Source: Vicugna pacos
Lineage: Eukaryota; Chordata; Mammalia; Artiodactyla; Camelidae
DNA length: 64,000 nt
NCBI RefSeq assembly: GCF_048564905.1
Contig: NC_133005.1
Coordinates: 23,801,501 to 23,865,500, forward strand
Reading direction: 5' to 3'
Part shown: positions 46,136 to 58,689 of the stretch, one piece after another
Position numbering within the stretch: the stretch's first letter is position 1
Layout of the letters: the number at the start of each line of letters is the position of its first letter
Program-made: the position numbers and the translations under genes
Notes under the pieces: generated by a model
The model's input: only the letters and a program-made list of their open reading frames with translations
Told to the model about the DNA's origin: nothing
The model's database searches: none

Positions 46136-49100
46136 TCACTTGCCGCCTTTGCGGGACAGACACCGCGGGAGGCAAGAGAAAGTCTGCTTGACGCGCACCA
46201 GCAGCGGCAGCGGCCGGTGGACTTCCCGGGGCGTCCGCGGCACCAGGCGCTGCAAGGTCCCCTCGGAGGCCGACGAGCTGGGCACGGGGGAGGCGGCTGA
46301 GCTCGCAGAGCCCTGCCGGCAGCGCTTGCACAGCGGCAGCAGCGCGCGCATCTCCTCCTCGTCGCGGAAGGGGCTCTCTCCAAAGCGCTCCTCCAGCTGT
46401 CGGAGAAGCTGGGGCGGGGAGGGGTGGGGTCGGTGCCCGGCCACCCGCCGGGTCCCTTCCCCATCCTCAGAGCTTCCTTGCTTATGCGAGCTTCCCACGC
46501 CTCAGTAAGCCCCTCCCTTTCCTGAGCATCCTCTTAGCTTCCCTTCCAAGTCTCCATCCCCCTCATTGAGCCCCTCCCACTCTGAGTCCCTTCCCTTTCC
46601 CTGAATCCCCTTTGACACTCCATCTTCCAGACCTAATATAGTGACCTCCCCCCACCCAAGGACCGCACGGTGGGACCACATTAAACCCTTCCCACCCTGC
46701 TCAACAACTCCACTCACGCAGGGCGTCTTCCTTGCCTGCCTCTTTCCCAACGCAGCCTTGCAGATAAACCTCTGGCCAGCAGCCCACCTTCCTGCACTTG
46801 CTGCTGCTTTTTCTCTCTTTCATCTCTTGTTCCCTGGGGGGCCTCAGTTCCTGTCATCTCCATGTGCTATCTGCCCAGTGGGCATAAGACAAGGATCTGC
46901 TTTGGCCTCATCAAGGACCCAGGGGTGGAGTAGGGAATGGACATTTCTCCCAGAGGAGCCAAATGCTCAGATACCTTTAGGTTCCAGGCAGGTAAAACAG
47001 GCAGTGCTGGGACCTGGCCAAACTAAAGGGTTCATAATCTGGCCTACAGGTATTCAAGTGCTAAATCAAAAGGAAAAGAAAACACCTGGCCACCCAGACC
47101 AAATACACCTAGGGGCTAGATTAGCTCAAGGGGCACGAGTTTAAGACCACAGAAAAATCTTCTGCCAAGTCTCAAGCACAGGCTACATTCTTTCCAATCA
47201 GTGCTCAGTTCAAATAAGAAGAGTCTCCAGCCCCTGCCCCAGCCCCTACCTTCCGGGAACTGCCCCAGCCAAACTCTTCCAGCTGCTGCCTAAAGCCTGG
47301 GTTGGGGTTGGCGATGGGCCGGGTGGCCTTGATGGCTTCAAGCACATCCCGCCAGCTTAGCCCCGTCACAGTCATCACATACGCCGTCACGATGGTAGTG
47401 CTTCGGGAGATGCCTGCAAAGCTGGGACACCCCACGCCCAAGGGTTCAGATAAGGCCCAGTCTTCCCGCTGCCCTCCAGGCACCCCATTCCCACTTCAGT
47501 TTTCCCACCTTTGCCATCCTGAGCTCCAACCACAAGGAACCTGCCAGGACCTGTCTTCCACCTCCAGGCCTTTGCTCTTGTTCCCTCTGCCTGGAGCACC
47601 CCCCCCCCACACCGCCCCGGCATTCTCCCACATCACAGGCCTGAGTGAAACACTGCTTCACTCTATCATTCAACACACGTTTCCTGATCATCTGTGATTT
47701 TTTAGGTACTGGGGATATAGCTGGGGGATAAAACAGACATGGTCTCTGCCATCCTGGGGCTTACAGTATGGTTTGGGGAGACAGTCACTGACCAGGGAAT
47801 CAATTTCAGGTGGTGATAATTGCTCTGAAGATGAGTCCAGGGGCCAGGAGATTGTATAGGAAGAGGTATTAATCTGGTGGAGGGGATGCGGAGGATTAGG
47901 GAAGGGGTTACTAAGGAAATGACATCAAGCTGAATCCTGAAAGATGGGTAAGGATTGTCAAGAATGTTCTGGGCAGTATATGAAGACCACGTGGGTGGGC
48001 TCCTGGTGGACTGGAAGAACAGGGAGTTGGCCAGCGCAGCTGGAGCAAGGAAAGGGAGGAGAGAGGGTGGGAGACAAGGCTGGAGGAGCTGTCCCTGTGG
48101 CTGGGGCTCAGGCAGAGCAGCCCTGAGCCGGGCATTGTCAGAAGTTATGGGATGAATGAAATCAACTGGGCCAAGGGCCCCTGGGAAAACCTAGGGGTCC
48201 TGTCTCCCAGGCTGGGGCTCTTCACTGCCTTATACTATTGCCTCAAAGGCCAGAGGGGAGGAGAAGAAGGAGTTGGAACCATTGGAAAGTGCTGGGCTAC
48301 CTGCACGACCTCACCTGTTTCTCCCAATAGCCTGCCAGGTCAATATTCTTTTCCCCATTTTACAGATCAGGAAATTGAATCCGAGGAAGAAACAGCTATT
48401 TGGCCATGGCCACACAGCTGTAAGGGACAGAGTCTGGATCTGAGCCTTCCATCAGGTGGATGGTGGACTGTCAGGCACTTTGACAGGCTGCAGAAGATTC
48501 TGCATTCCCCGTAGGATGAGGGGAGAACAGCCACTTACTTCCCCTCCTCCCCCGACTCCCCACTCACCAGTGCACAAGGCAGTTTCCTCCATTGAGACGA
48601 CAACAGTGGATGAAGTTGATACATTCTTTGAAGTGCTTTTTGCTAGAGAAGAAAGCAATAGGTACAGAGCACTGGGGGATGGGGTCCTAGGAGTCGTCCC
48701 CCTCCCCATTTATAGGGTGGCAAGAGACAAAGAGCCTGGGGACCTCAGGTCACCCAGCACATGCAGTGAATAGGAGCCAGTGCTGCTGTACAGGTGGACA
48801 CGTGTGTGAAGCAACAATGGTGGCATTTCCGGTGGGGAGAGGGGCCAATAATGGCAAATCCCACCACAGGGGAGGGGCACCTCTCCAATGGATCCCATTT
48901 TCATGGGGTGTTTATCTTGACCTTTCAAGGAAATGGGTGGGAGGAGTGCCACCCCTCTGAGGTCTGCAATCAGAGCGCCTGGGGACAATAAGGGTCAGCA
49001 TTGGGACTGGGAGCAAAAATTCCCAAGGGCAGGAGTGTGTGCTTGGGTCCCTCCCAGGCTGGGAGGTGCTGCTGCTAATAACACCAACAAAAATCCTGCT

Positions 49101-52100
49101 TTCTGAGCCCCCATTATGTGCCAGCCTCTGTCTTCGATCCTCAACCCGTGCCTTCTGATCCTTGAAAGCCTCCTTGATGTTGATAGCCCCCTACCCAACA
49201 TATACCCATTTTCTCTCTCAGAGAAGGGAAGTGATTTGTCCAAGGTCACACAGCAAGAAAATGGCAAAGCCTGGCCCAAATCCAGATGCCTTAATTCCAA
49301 GGCCAGGAACAGGCTGAGCCTGACCCTTTCAAGCCCACCGGGGCATCTGATCCTGAGGGACAGGGTACTTTCTCCATTTCACAGCTGAAGAGACTGAGCT
49401 CTGGAGGTTAGGAGTCTTGGCCGGGGCAAAGGCAAGGGCATGGCTGGGACAGAGTCAAAGTGATCTGGGTGACCACCTGTGCCGGGGTCCCCAGGACAGC
49501 TTTGTGGCCTGAGTCCTCTCTGTCCTCCCTTAGACCGCCTCCACTCTCCTCCTACCACCACAGGAGGCAGCTGTCTGTCCATCTGTCAGCCCATCCAGGG
49601 GGACTTACATGGGTACCTCAGGGGTGTCAGCCACTGGGATGCGAAGGTAGGTTATGTCCTGCAAGTACAAAACACACATGGAGAGTGGGGGGCCCTGGCC
49701 TGTACCCCCTGACCCAGGCCTGGGCCTCCCTAGCACCTTGTGACCCTAGGCCAGTTCCTGCCCCTCTTTGGGCCACTATTGTCCTCTCTGCCCAAAGAGG
49801 GTAGACACCATCTCTAAGAGCCTCCCAGCTCTGACCGTCTGTTTTCAGAACCTTCTGAGAAGATGGTATCCTAACCCTATAGGTGACTGGGTCACAAGGG
49901 CTTGCCAAAATGGATCCAGGGGACTTTTATTTAATGGTTGGAAAAGGGCCACTTAAAGTGACTCCCCTCCATATGAGAATTACAAAATTACACAGTAAGA
50001 AGGGCAACGCAGATTGAAAAGAAACAAAAACTATGAAGATAAGTTTTAGTTCATGAATTATGGTTATAAAACAATGTGCTAATTACTAAAATAATCAAGG
50101 AACGAATTGTCAGCAATTACTCCCACAAACGTGCTATAACATCCTTTAATTCGTGCCCAACCTTCAAACAAGACTTTAAAGATGAATTCAGCCCACAGCC
50201 CAAGAATCGTTATTCCTGAGAACTTCTCTTAATCCTTTGATATTCACATGGCCTGGCCCACTTCCAGTGACTAAGGGACCCCCAGCCAGGTCCTCATGTG
50301 AGATCCCAGACTTTCTCTGTAACTCACTCTCCCCAAGGTCACACGATCCTGCATCTTTTGCAAGGCTGGCAATTTCACTTGGCCTTGGGTTTGCAAGGCA
50401 TTATCAAACCCTTACTGGTAAATTCACTGATGGATGGGGAGGGAGATGCTTGTGAGAAGGCGGGCTGCTGGAGCCGGGACTCAATTTGCCAGCAGGCATT
50501 TCATTAGCAAATATAGTTACGCCTGGAGAACTTCCCCATGCACTCTAGTGACTGCATACTGCAAATACTCTACAACAAGCCTGCCCTATAAAGCGAAATC
50601 AGACTCCATTGACCTGGAAATTTCTTCTTTAAATGACACTGAGAGCTGCAGATTATCGGAGGTTGCTCTTAGAGACCATCAAATCTGACACATGGGGAAA
50701 CTAAGGCCCAGAGAAGGGGAGGACCCTGCCCAAGGCCACACAGCAAATCTGTGACAGAACCTGGTCTGGATCTCATCTTCAGAGCCCCTTCCCACCCACA
50801 GTTCTTTCCTTTCAGTGACTGACATAGACCTCAACAGACAAGGAAGAAGGGGCTCTGTTTATGAGATGAGAATATGATTAACTCTGTTATTACATCAGCT
50901 CTAATTTGTGAAGCACCTATTATGTGAATCTCAATATCCCAGTGAGGTAGGTACTGTTATAAAATTCCCCGTTTACAGATCAGGCAGCTGAGGTTGAGAG
51001 AGGTGAAGTCCTGTGCCCAAGGTTACAGAGAATAAGTGGTAAAGATGTGAACTTGGGCTTCCTAACTCCAGCCCCCATGAACCCTTCTCTTCCAGGAGTC
51101 GAGAATACTGCACCAACCCTTCTGATGGAGGTCGTGCTGTATAGTGTGCAAGGCATCTTCGCCCTCTGCATCCTCACAGCAGCCCCCTGGGGCAGGCAGG
51201 GCCGAGGAATTGGAGGCCCAGAGAGCTGAAGTCATAGCCCAAGTCACAAGCAAGACACAGAGCCTAGAATCATCTATTTGGAGTCATGTATTCAGTGGGA
51301 CAATGGGAAGCCCCTGTGAGGGCCTTTTTATGGTTCAGTGTGAGGTCTCTGGGGCCAGATGGCCTGTGTTCAAATTCCAGCTCCTTAGCTTCCTGGATGT
51401 GTGACTTTTGGCAGGTTACTTCACCTCTCTGGTCCTCAGTTGCCAAACAGGGAGCAAATAGGGATGCTAATGTAAAACAGGCCAGTGAACCAAATGACCT
51501 AGCATGGGTCAGAAAGGCAGTGCAAGATTTGGCACATAGTAGGTGCTTGGTAAATGGGTGCTGTGGGGTCTGAAGCCTCCCTCCCCACCTATGTGCAGTC
51601 CTGGGATGGGGGTCGTGAGTACCTGCAGCAGAGGCTGAGGTGACTCGTGGATGGAGATGATGTGTGTGATCTTATTCCGGCCTAGTTGATCTGGGTCTTT
51701 GGCATCTGAAAGAAACAAGATGCTTGAGCTAGTCTGGCAGGTATGACTTACGTGTTCCTGATGGCCAAGTGAAGAGGGTGCTCAATGCCCTGCTCTCCCC
51801 CTCATCCGTCCCTCTCCACCTTGGCCCACCCTCTGCCAGCTCCCTGCTCCTTCATCACCTCCTGTTCCCAGCATGCCAGGTCCTCCCACACCCCTCAGCT
51901 TCAGTCATGCCACTGGGGCTCCCACAGGTACAGCCCAGCACCTCCCAACCTTGCCCACACAGTTCTTCCCATCGCAAACACCCTTCCCTGGCATATCCTG
52001 GACCCGGGAATTCTACTTCTAGGAATCTTGTCTGCAGAACGGTTCGCTCACACAGAAAGCTGTGTGTTCTCTGCTATGCTGTTTATGACAGTAAACACAT

Positions 52101-53985
52101 CAGAAATGGTTAAAAATGGGAACAACCCAAAAGAGGCTGGATAAATAATGGTATATTCATACATGAATTCTGTGCAGCCACTAAAAAGCTCTCTCTGTGC
52201 TGATGTGCAAGGAAGTCCACAATATATTGTTAAATGGGAACCACAGGTTACAGAACAGCGTGCAGAATAGGCTTCCATTTTTGTTTTAAATATTATAGCT
52301 GCAGCTACAAAGACATATGAAAAATGAGCCAGGGATATATCCCTTACTGCTCTCAGTGGCCATCAGGGCTGGATTTCCAAACTATGCAGACCTTTCATAA
52401 TCAGAGTAAATAACACACATCCCTCTACCTCCATATGCCCCCTTCCTCATTCACCACATTTACTGTTTACTATGTGCAGCCTTGGCTGGGGATAGGGTTG
52501 TAGGGTCAAGCTCATGGCCCCTGCCCTCATGGGACTGCACACTTAAAGAGGATTCAGACCTTACTTACCAAATACTCAGAAGTCAATGTAGTGTGAACTG
52601 CCGACGGAGCTCCCGGGGAGGAAGGGACCAGGGTTTAAGAGACTGGAGCCCTCAGGGAAGGCCCTGCCCCAGTTCAGATGCCCCTCCCTCTCTGAAGCTT
52701 TCTCAGACTCTGCAGATGGAAGTGACTTTTCCCACCTCAGGTCTCCCAAGCCCGGGGCCAGCCTGTTTCTTAGCACAGGCCTGGGACAGGCAGGGTGCCA
52801 CAGCCTTGAGCAATGTTCACCAGTGAAGTTTCCAAGGTAGAGTCCAGTCTCTAGAGACCTCTTCTCTGAGGAGGAGGTTGTGCGGGAAAGTGTTCCCAGC
52901 GTCCCAGCTAGAGCAACACCTCCAAAGGGACCTCAACCCAGAACCTCAAGGCGGGAAAAACCCTTAGAGGTGGGAGTGGGCCTTGTGCTGAGGGAGAGGC
53001 TGAGGCTCAGAGCAGGTGCAGACTTGTCCAGTGTCCAGTTCTGAGTCCTTCACACTGGGGACACTCCCCCACCCACTAACCCCTTAGTCCTCAGGAGTGC
53101 TTCCCCCTCCCAGCCTGGCACGGCTTCCCTGCCCCCCGGCCCCATTCCTGAGAGCGTCCAAGTGCGTGGGCCAGAGTATGAATGGTGGACGCAGGCCTGG
53201 GACAGGGAGCATGCCATGGCCTTGGGACAGAGTGGGCAGTGCTCACCAATGAAGTTTCCGAGGTAGAGTCCAGGAAGTACCTACGGGAGAGACAGGCTGG
53301 GTCGGTTGGGTAGGGGTGCACCCACCCCTACCCAGTGGGGTGCCTGCAGCCCCTCTCAGTGCCATGAAGGGTGTCTGGACCTCAGGACTCAGGGAGCAGT
53401 CTCCTCCCTCTTGCAGGCCTGGACTCTGAGAGGGTCTGGGAGGGCAGCAGGAGGGCACCAAGGGAAGCCAGCTTGGGTAGGGGTGAGAGGAAAGAGGAGG
53501 GAAGGGGACGGGGGAGGAGGGCAAAGGGAGAGGTGGCCTTGCCAAGGTGGGTGGTGGGGAATTCTGAGGAGGTGGTGGGAAGCAGGGTCAGGGGAGGGTC
53601 ATGCAGAGGCACTGGGGGTGGGGGGATGCAGAAACGGCATTAGAGTCCAGGGAAACAGAGACACATGGAGATAGAGAATGAAACTCCAAAAGAGACAGAG
53701 TCTGGCGGTGACCGAGAGTCACAGAAAGACATGGCAAAAAATATAGAGTCTCAGAAACAGCAGAGACAGAGACATGAACAGAGACACAGAGATACAAAGT
53801 CAGAGAGAGATTACAGCCCCAGAGAGACAGACGGAGAAGTACGATCTCAGAGTCCCAGGGAGACAGACATAGAAACATACTCAGCGAGAGCCAGAAGGTC
53901 AGAGGCGGGCGCCCGGCCGCGGCCGGGGGCGGCCAGGTGCGGGCTGCGCCATCCGCCCCCCTACCTTGGTCATGCCATTCCCCAT
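46136..53985 (-). CDS. DUSP15: DUSP15 (VHY), myristoylated dual-specificity phosphatase
   Basis: Small dual-specificity protein phosphatase. Coding exons in transcript order: 53965-53985, 53247-53280, 51623-51705, 49609-49658, 48568-48642, 47250-47421, 46136-46408. All are GT-AG with consistent phases, giving 235 residues, as in the long human isoform. MGNGMTK supplies the N-myristoylation glycine (G2), so the enzyme should be membrane-attached. The catalytic loop is HCFAGISRS, with nucleophile C88 and R94; D57 in VADTPEVP is the likely general acid. The C88 codon is split by the intron between exons 5 and 6. The catalytic domain covers about 4-143; the basic, Ser/Arg-rich tail ends CLSRKGGK. 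The final 90 residues come from the last exon. The 5' flank is a GC-rich island. All key residues are present, so it should encode an active enzyme. Confidence 0.96.
47640..48110 (-). mobile_element. L2 fragment, antisense, DUSP15 intron 5
   Basis: Antisense L2 phrases include TTTAGGTACTGGGGATATAGC, GATAAAACAGACATGGTCTC and GGAAATGACATCAAGCTGAA. A short sense L2 piece (CAGGCCTTTGCTCTTGTTCCC) lies just before it at about 47560. Confidence 0.55.
48320..51570. mobile_element. MIR copies in DUSP15 introns 3 to 5
   Basis: Antisense MIR cores (CCCATTTTACAGATCAGG, AAGGTCACACAGCAAG types) at about 48340-48440, 49085-49290, 50690-50770 and 50880-51060, and a sense MIR at about 51340-51570. DUSP15 exons 4 and 5 lie between these copies. 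Between 49950 and 50680 no known repeat was recognised. Confidence 0.6.
52040..52330 (+). mobile_element. Old L1 3' fragment
   Basis: Sense L1 phrase TGGATAAATAATGGTATATTCATAC ... GCAGCCACTAAAAAG is diagnostic of the end of L1 ORF2. Strongly diverged; in DUSP15 intron 2. Confidence 0.6.
52773..52847 (-). pseudogene. Stray partial copy of DUSP15 exon 2 with its donor site
   Basis: Matches 53191-53273 over most of its length with one indel of about 8-10 bases. It carries the 3' part of exon 2 plus its splice donor: on the minus strand GGACTCTACCTTGGAAACTTCACTG then GTGAAC, encoding GLYLGNFT where the real exon gives GLYLGNFI. Similarity stops sharply at GTCCAG, so the first bases of the exon and its acceptor are absent. 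It lies in intron 2, 400 bases downstream in transcript order of the real exon, and is unlikely to be spliced in. Confidence 0.75.
53640..53890. repeat. Purine-rich degenerate (AGAGACAG)n array
   Basis: About 250 bases of imperfect GAGACAGAG words in DUSP15 intron 1, similar in character to the array upstream of FOXS1. Confidence 0.7.
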
Positions 53986-54520
53986 GATCCTGGGGGCGAA
54001 GGTCCGGGCGCACCCCCAGCTCGCCGCCCGGAGAGCGCAAGGGTCACAGCTGCCCTGGCGGCCCGGCCCCGGCGCCTGCAGCCTGGCGGGGAACTGGGGG
54101 CCTGGCGTCCGCGGCCCCGCCCGGGCCTGCCCAGCCGCCGCCGCCCGCCGACCCCCGGCCAGGGAGGGAAATGATGGAGTCGCCGCTGCCGCCGCCGCCG
54201 CCGCCACCGCCGCCGCAGGCTCCTCCTACCCCCTCGGTCATGTGGGCCGCCCCCCCTACCCGTGGGTCGCGGCGGGGGGCTGGACAAAGCCCCAGTGTGC
54301 CCGGCCGAGGGCCCGCGGGACAACGGCAGCTTGTTGGGGCCGCGTGGGGCCGCCACCTCCGGAGGTGGGGGCGGGGACGCTCCCCCTACCCTGGCACGGT
54401 CAGGCGCGGGCGGGGCGGGGGTTGGGGGCGGAGAGAGCCCCCCAGACGCGGGCTCGAAGACTCAGATCCCAGTTCCGGCTCTGCTGGAAATCCCTGCGAG
54501 CCCTGGGGCAAAACGCCTAG
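53890..54520. promoter_or_regulatory. DUSP15: CpG-rich promoter region of DUSP15
   Basis: A very GC- and CpG-rich stretch spans the DUSP15 start codon and about 0.5 kb upstream, including a (CCG)n run at 54180-54216. No TATA box was seen, as expected for an island promoter. It could drive divergent transcription, but no TTLL9 exon could be recognised on the plus strand here. Confidence 0.65.
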
Positions 54521-55483
54521 CTCCTTCCGTCTCGGGTTTCTAGAGGAAACGGGATGGGGGGTGGGCTTTGATCGCTGGGGGTCCTCGGATCTTCAGATTC
54601 TGTTTGAGACGAGAAAAGTGGGTAATTCCTTCGTTTTGTACATCCTCCTGCCCCACTCCCCATGCAGGCACCCTACCAGCCAACCATCCTCCTCCCCCAC
54701 ACACGCAGCCAACCTGTTCCCCCATCCTCCACTCCATCCATTCACCGGTCCGTCTGTCCATTCATCCATCCATCCTCCCATCTACTTTGGCCTCTGAGGA
54801 TGATGCCATCTGGGTCAGCTCTGCTGGGACCAGGCAAACTCCGCTTAGGGGCCCCAATAAATTACAAGTACATGGGAGGAGAGGGAGGTGAGTCACCTGG
54901 GTCCCTTGGAGTAAAGGAGACTACAGCAGGGTGTAGTTAGAGGCAAGAGTCCCAGGAGGTGAGTCTGGAGATCAAGGTTCCAGGCTCTATTCATTCACCT
55001 CTGACCTGCGCAGTGACCCCGGGCAAGTCCCCTTGGTGTGGCAGCTACCCTAACTGTAAGTCTCAATGTGTTGAGGTGAGCCCTTCCTGCTAGTAGGACC
55101 AAAGCTGGAGAATGTAAAATAATTGAGAGCAGACACTTCTTATGGGACTGAAATAGAAGCAGCTGAACCAGCTTTGCTCCCCCAGCTGTCACCTGCCCTG
55201 CTCCATCTATAGTAATAGGTGACTGTGGGAAGAATGTTCAGAGGACACTGAGTCGACAGAACCTGCTTGAAATGCAGTGACTGGAGAAACATAAAACTAT
55301 TTTCTTTCTTCCTCAAATTCACAGTGCACATTGGGCTGCCTCTCTCAGTTCTGTGCCCAGGGTTCTCATAAAAGCCAAATTATTCAACAAATACTGAACA
55401 CCTACTATATGGTAGGTACTAGGAACACAGAGGTAGGGAAGCTGAAGGTGGTTCCTACCTTTGTTGGCTAACAGTCTAAACCA

Positions 55484-56346
55484 GCATTGCCCAATAGGAA
55501 TATAATGTAAGCCACATGGATAATTTTTTTTTAATTGAAATATAATCAGTTTACAATGTATCAGTTTCTGGTGTACAGAATAATGTTTCAGTCATACATA
55601 TATATGTACATATATTTGTTTTCATATTATTTTTTATTATAGGTTATTACAAGATATTGAATATAGTTCCCTGTGCTATACAGAAGAAACTTGTTGTTTA
55701 TCTATTTTATATATAGTAGTAAATATTTGCAAATCTCAAACTTCCAATTTATCCCTTCCTCCCCTCTTCCCCCCCAACCATAAGTTTGTTTACTATGTCT
55801 GTGGATCTGTTTCTGTTTTGAAGATGAGTTCATTAGTTTCTTCTTTTTTCATTTTTTTTAGATTCCACATATGAGTGATATATGGTATTTTTCTTTCTCT
55901 TTCTGGCTTATTTCACTTAGAATGATCTCCAGGTCCATCCATGTTGCTGCAACTGGCATTATTTTATTCTCTCTTTTTTATAGCTGAGTAGTATTCCATT
56001 GTATAAATATACCACAGCTGTTTTATCCAGTCATCTGTCGATGAACATTTAAATTGTTTGCCACATGGATAATCTTAAATTTTCTAATAGCCACATTAAA
56101 AATTTAGAAAGAAGCAGATTGTTAAGGATGTTTTTATTTGACCCAATATAGCCCAAAATATTGTCATTTCAATGTGTAGTCTACAGTCAATATTTAAACA
56201 TTGTTAATGGCATATTTTACACTCTTTTAATTGTATTCAGTCTTTAAAGTCCAGTGTGTATTTTACACTTGAGAGCATCTCAGTTGAGACTAGCCACATG
56301 TCAAATGCTCAACAGCCATATGTGGCTGGTAGCTCCATACTGGACA
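55484..56346. mobile_element. hAT-Charlie-like DNA transposon, split by an L1
   Basis: The two outer parts (55484-55524 and 56060-56346) belong to one non-autonomous element. It starts CAGCATTGCCCAATAGG and ends ATACTGGACATCAGG, imperfect inverted termini, and is rich in GCCACATG words. The middle is an inserted L1. Confidence 0.55.
55525..56059 (-). mobile_element. 5'-truncated L1 insertion with target-site duplication
   Basis: Antisense L1 3' end of about 535 bases starting with a T run and reaching the end of the ORF2 region (CCATCCATGTTGCTGCAACT near 55935). It is flanked by perfect 14-bp duplications, GCCACATGGATAAT, at 55511-55524 and 56060-56073, proof of target-primed insertion into the older DNA element. 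Confidence 0.85.
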
Positions 56347-57554
56347 TCAGGCCTAGGAGAGAAGGCAAACAAAATAAGCAAATAGACAAAGCATTTACAA
56401 ATGGTCACAATTTTCTATGGAGGACACAAAACAGGGTACAGGAAGAACTTCTCTAAATAGGTGACATGTGAGGTAAGACCTGACTTGTAAGAGGGATGCA
56501 GCTGTTTAAAGAGTGATTTCCAGCAGAAGGAACAGGACAAGCAGAGGCCCTGTGGTGGGAAAGCTTGGCCTTTGGGAAGAGCCAGTAGGACTGGAGGAGA
56601 GGGAGCCAAGGGGAGGTGGTAAGAATGAGGCTAAAGGGGAAGGGAGTCTGAGCATGTAGGATCATGTATGGCCATGATTGGGGGTTTAGGGTTTCCTTCT
56701 TGGTGTGGAAAGCCAAAGGGAAAATTTAACCAGAGAGGCTATGTCATCTGGTTTACATCAGTCACTTTGGCCCCTATCTGGAGCGTAGATTAGAAAGGTA
56801 AAGTACAGAAACTTGGGTTTTGAGGAGAGTTGATGAGAGACAGTGACAGATGATGGTGCCCTGGGACAAAGTAGGAGCCGAGAAGCTGGAAAGAAGGGGA
56901 TGGACACAGCATATATTATTTTGGCAGCATAGCTGACTGGCAGATAGATTGGATGTGGGGGAAAGGAAGGAATTCTAGGATGATTCCCAGTTTTCCTGCC
57001 TTGAAAATCACTATCTGTGCCTCAGAAGTGAAACCAGTATTATTCATCCATTCAACCAACAGTTATTGGGCGCCAGGTTATACATGTAATATTGCACCAA
57101 AGATGTGCTATCTGACTTGAGTTTCCCAGAATGCCCCACCCCATGGATGGCATAAAGAAATGTTGAAAAAGGGGCCTGAAGACTAGTTCCCCGGGGTGGC
57201 CCTGGCCTTAGCAGCTCTGTGAACCTGGGCAGGTGACTGAATGCCCCTGGGTCTGTTTCCTTGTCCATACGGGAGCAGTTATCACAGCCCTTTATGCTTC
57301 TACTTCATTGTTGGGGGAGTAACCAAAGCACAAGTAGGAAAGTACTCTATCAGGTTAAAAATGCTGAAAAAATATAGTTACGATTTAAAACATTTAATAT
57401 CTATGTAATGTTTAGCCTTTGAAAATGTTAGTTGTCACAAAGCACAATTGACCTTAAGTGACTCACGAAGTGACTGTTTTATAAAACCAATAATATGAAG
57501 ATGCTAAAAGGCAGGTCTCACCTTGTCATTCCCTTGCTTAAGACCCTTCGTTGG

Positions 57555-58060
57555 TTCACCATGGTAAGCAAATTAATGTTCCCCCCAAAGATGTCCATTC
57601 TCTAATTCCTGGAAATTGTGAACATGTTATGTTCAATGGGAAGAGGGAATTAAGGCCACAGATGAAGTTGAAGTTGCTAATCAGCTGATGGTGAGATGGG
57701 GAGATTATGCTGGATCGTTTGGTGGGTCCAGTGTAATCATAAGAGCCCTTAAAAGTGAAAGAAGGAGGCAGGAGAGTGAGAATCAGAGGGATGTGATGAC
57801 AGCAGCAGAGGTCTGAGTGGCATGATTTCTGGCTTTGAAGATGGGAGGGGAGCCATGAGCCAGGGAAGGCAGGTGGAAAAGCAAAGAAACAGACTCTCTC
57901 CTAGAGCCTCCAGAAGGAACTCAGCCCTGCTGACCCTTTCATTTGAGCTTAGTGAAGCCCATTTCAGACTTCTGACCTCAAGAACTGTAAGCTAATGCAT
58001 CTGTGTTGTTTCAAGTCACTCAGTTTCTGGTAATTACAGCAGCGATTGGAAACTAATACA
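57555..58060 (+). mobile_element. Solo LTR, ERVL-MaLR type (MLT1-like)
   Basis: An old solitary LTR about 500 bases long, recognised by its GATGTCCA-type start region and the closing GGAAACTAATACA. It is a non-coding fossil, probably dating from early placental mammals, and is related to the copy at 62762-63340. The family name is from memory. Confidence 0.5.
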
Positions 58061-58099
58061 CTCACCAATACCCTTGGGATAAAGTCCCGCCTGCTTAGC

Positions 58100-58340
58100 A
58101 CCTCTCACAAGGCCTTGTGGGCTCTAGCTTCTGCCATGGTGCCCTTGAACAAATTTCTTAACTTCTATGGGCCTCAGTTTTACTATCTGCAAGATGCGGA
58201 GGGGAAAAACCCTACAGGTCTGTAGTGAGATTATATGCGAGGACATATTTAAAGTACCTGCTACAGAGACTGCACCCAGCATGTCATCATCATCATCATC
58301 ATCATCATCATCGTTAGTATCATTGTCATTATTATTAGAT
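58100..58340 (+). mobile_element. MIR SINE with internal (ATC)n run
   Basis: Sense MIR phrases CTTCTATGGGCCTCAGTTTTAC and TCTGCAAGATGCGGAGG are followed by a run of about ten ATC units at 58280-58312. Confidence 0.65.
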
Positions 58341-58689
58341 GGAGCAATTGACAGGGAGTTAGGAGGCCTCCCCTCACTAGGGCTCTGTTTCCATATCTGT
58401 AAAACAAATCCAGATAAGACTATTTTGACCCATTTACTTCTACTGAGCTGTTTAAAAAAACTAAAACATTCCAAATAAACTTGACATAGTTGAAGTTCCC
58501 TCTCTTCTTTCCTCCTCCTTCATTCTCTCCCCAGAGGCAACACTGTCATGAATTGGTTTTGCATCTTTCCAGTCTGTACTTTTAGACTTGTAATACCCAT
58601 ATACCCATAAGTATATAGAATATACTTTTGTATGTGTATTTATAATTAATACAAATTATAACCTTTAAAAACATTTATCATTCTACAAC

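Noticed and set aside
54171-54797. Plus-strand frame starting with a long proline run in the DUSP15 island
   Set aside because: The prolines are just the (CCG)n repeat; the rest has no domain. No match to the TTLL9 N-terminus, which was found at 61160.
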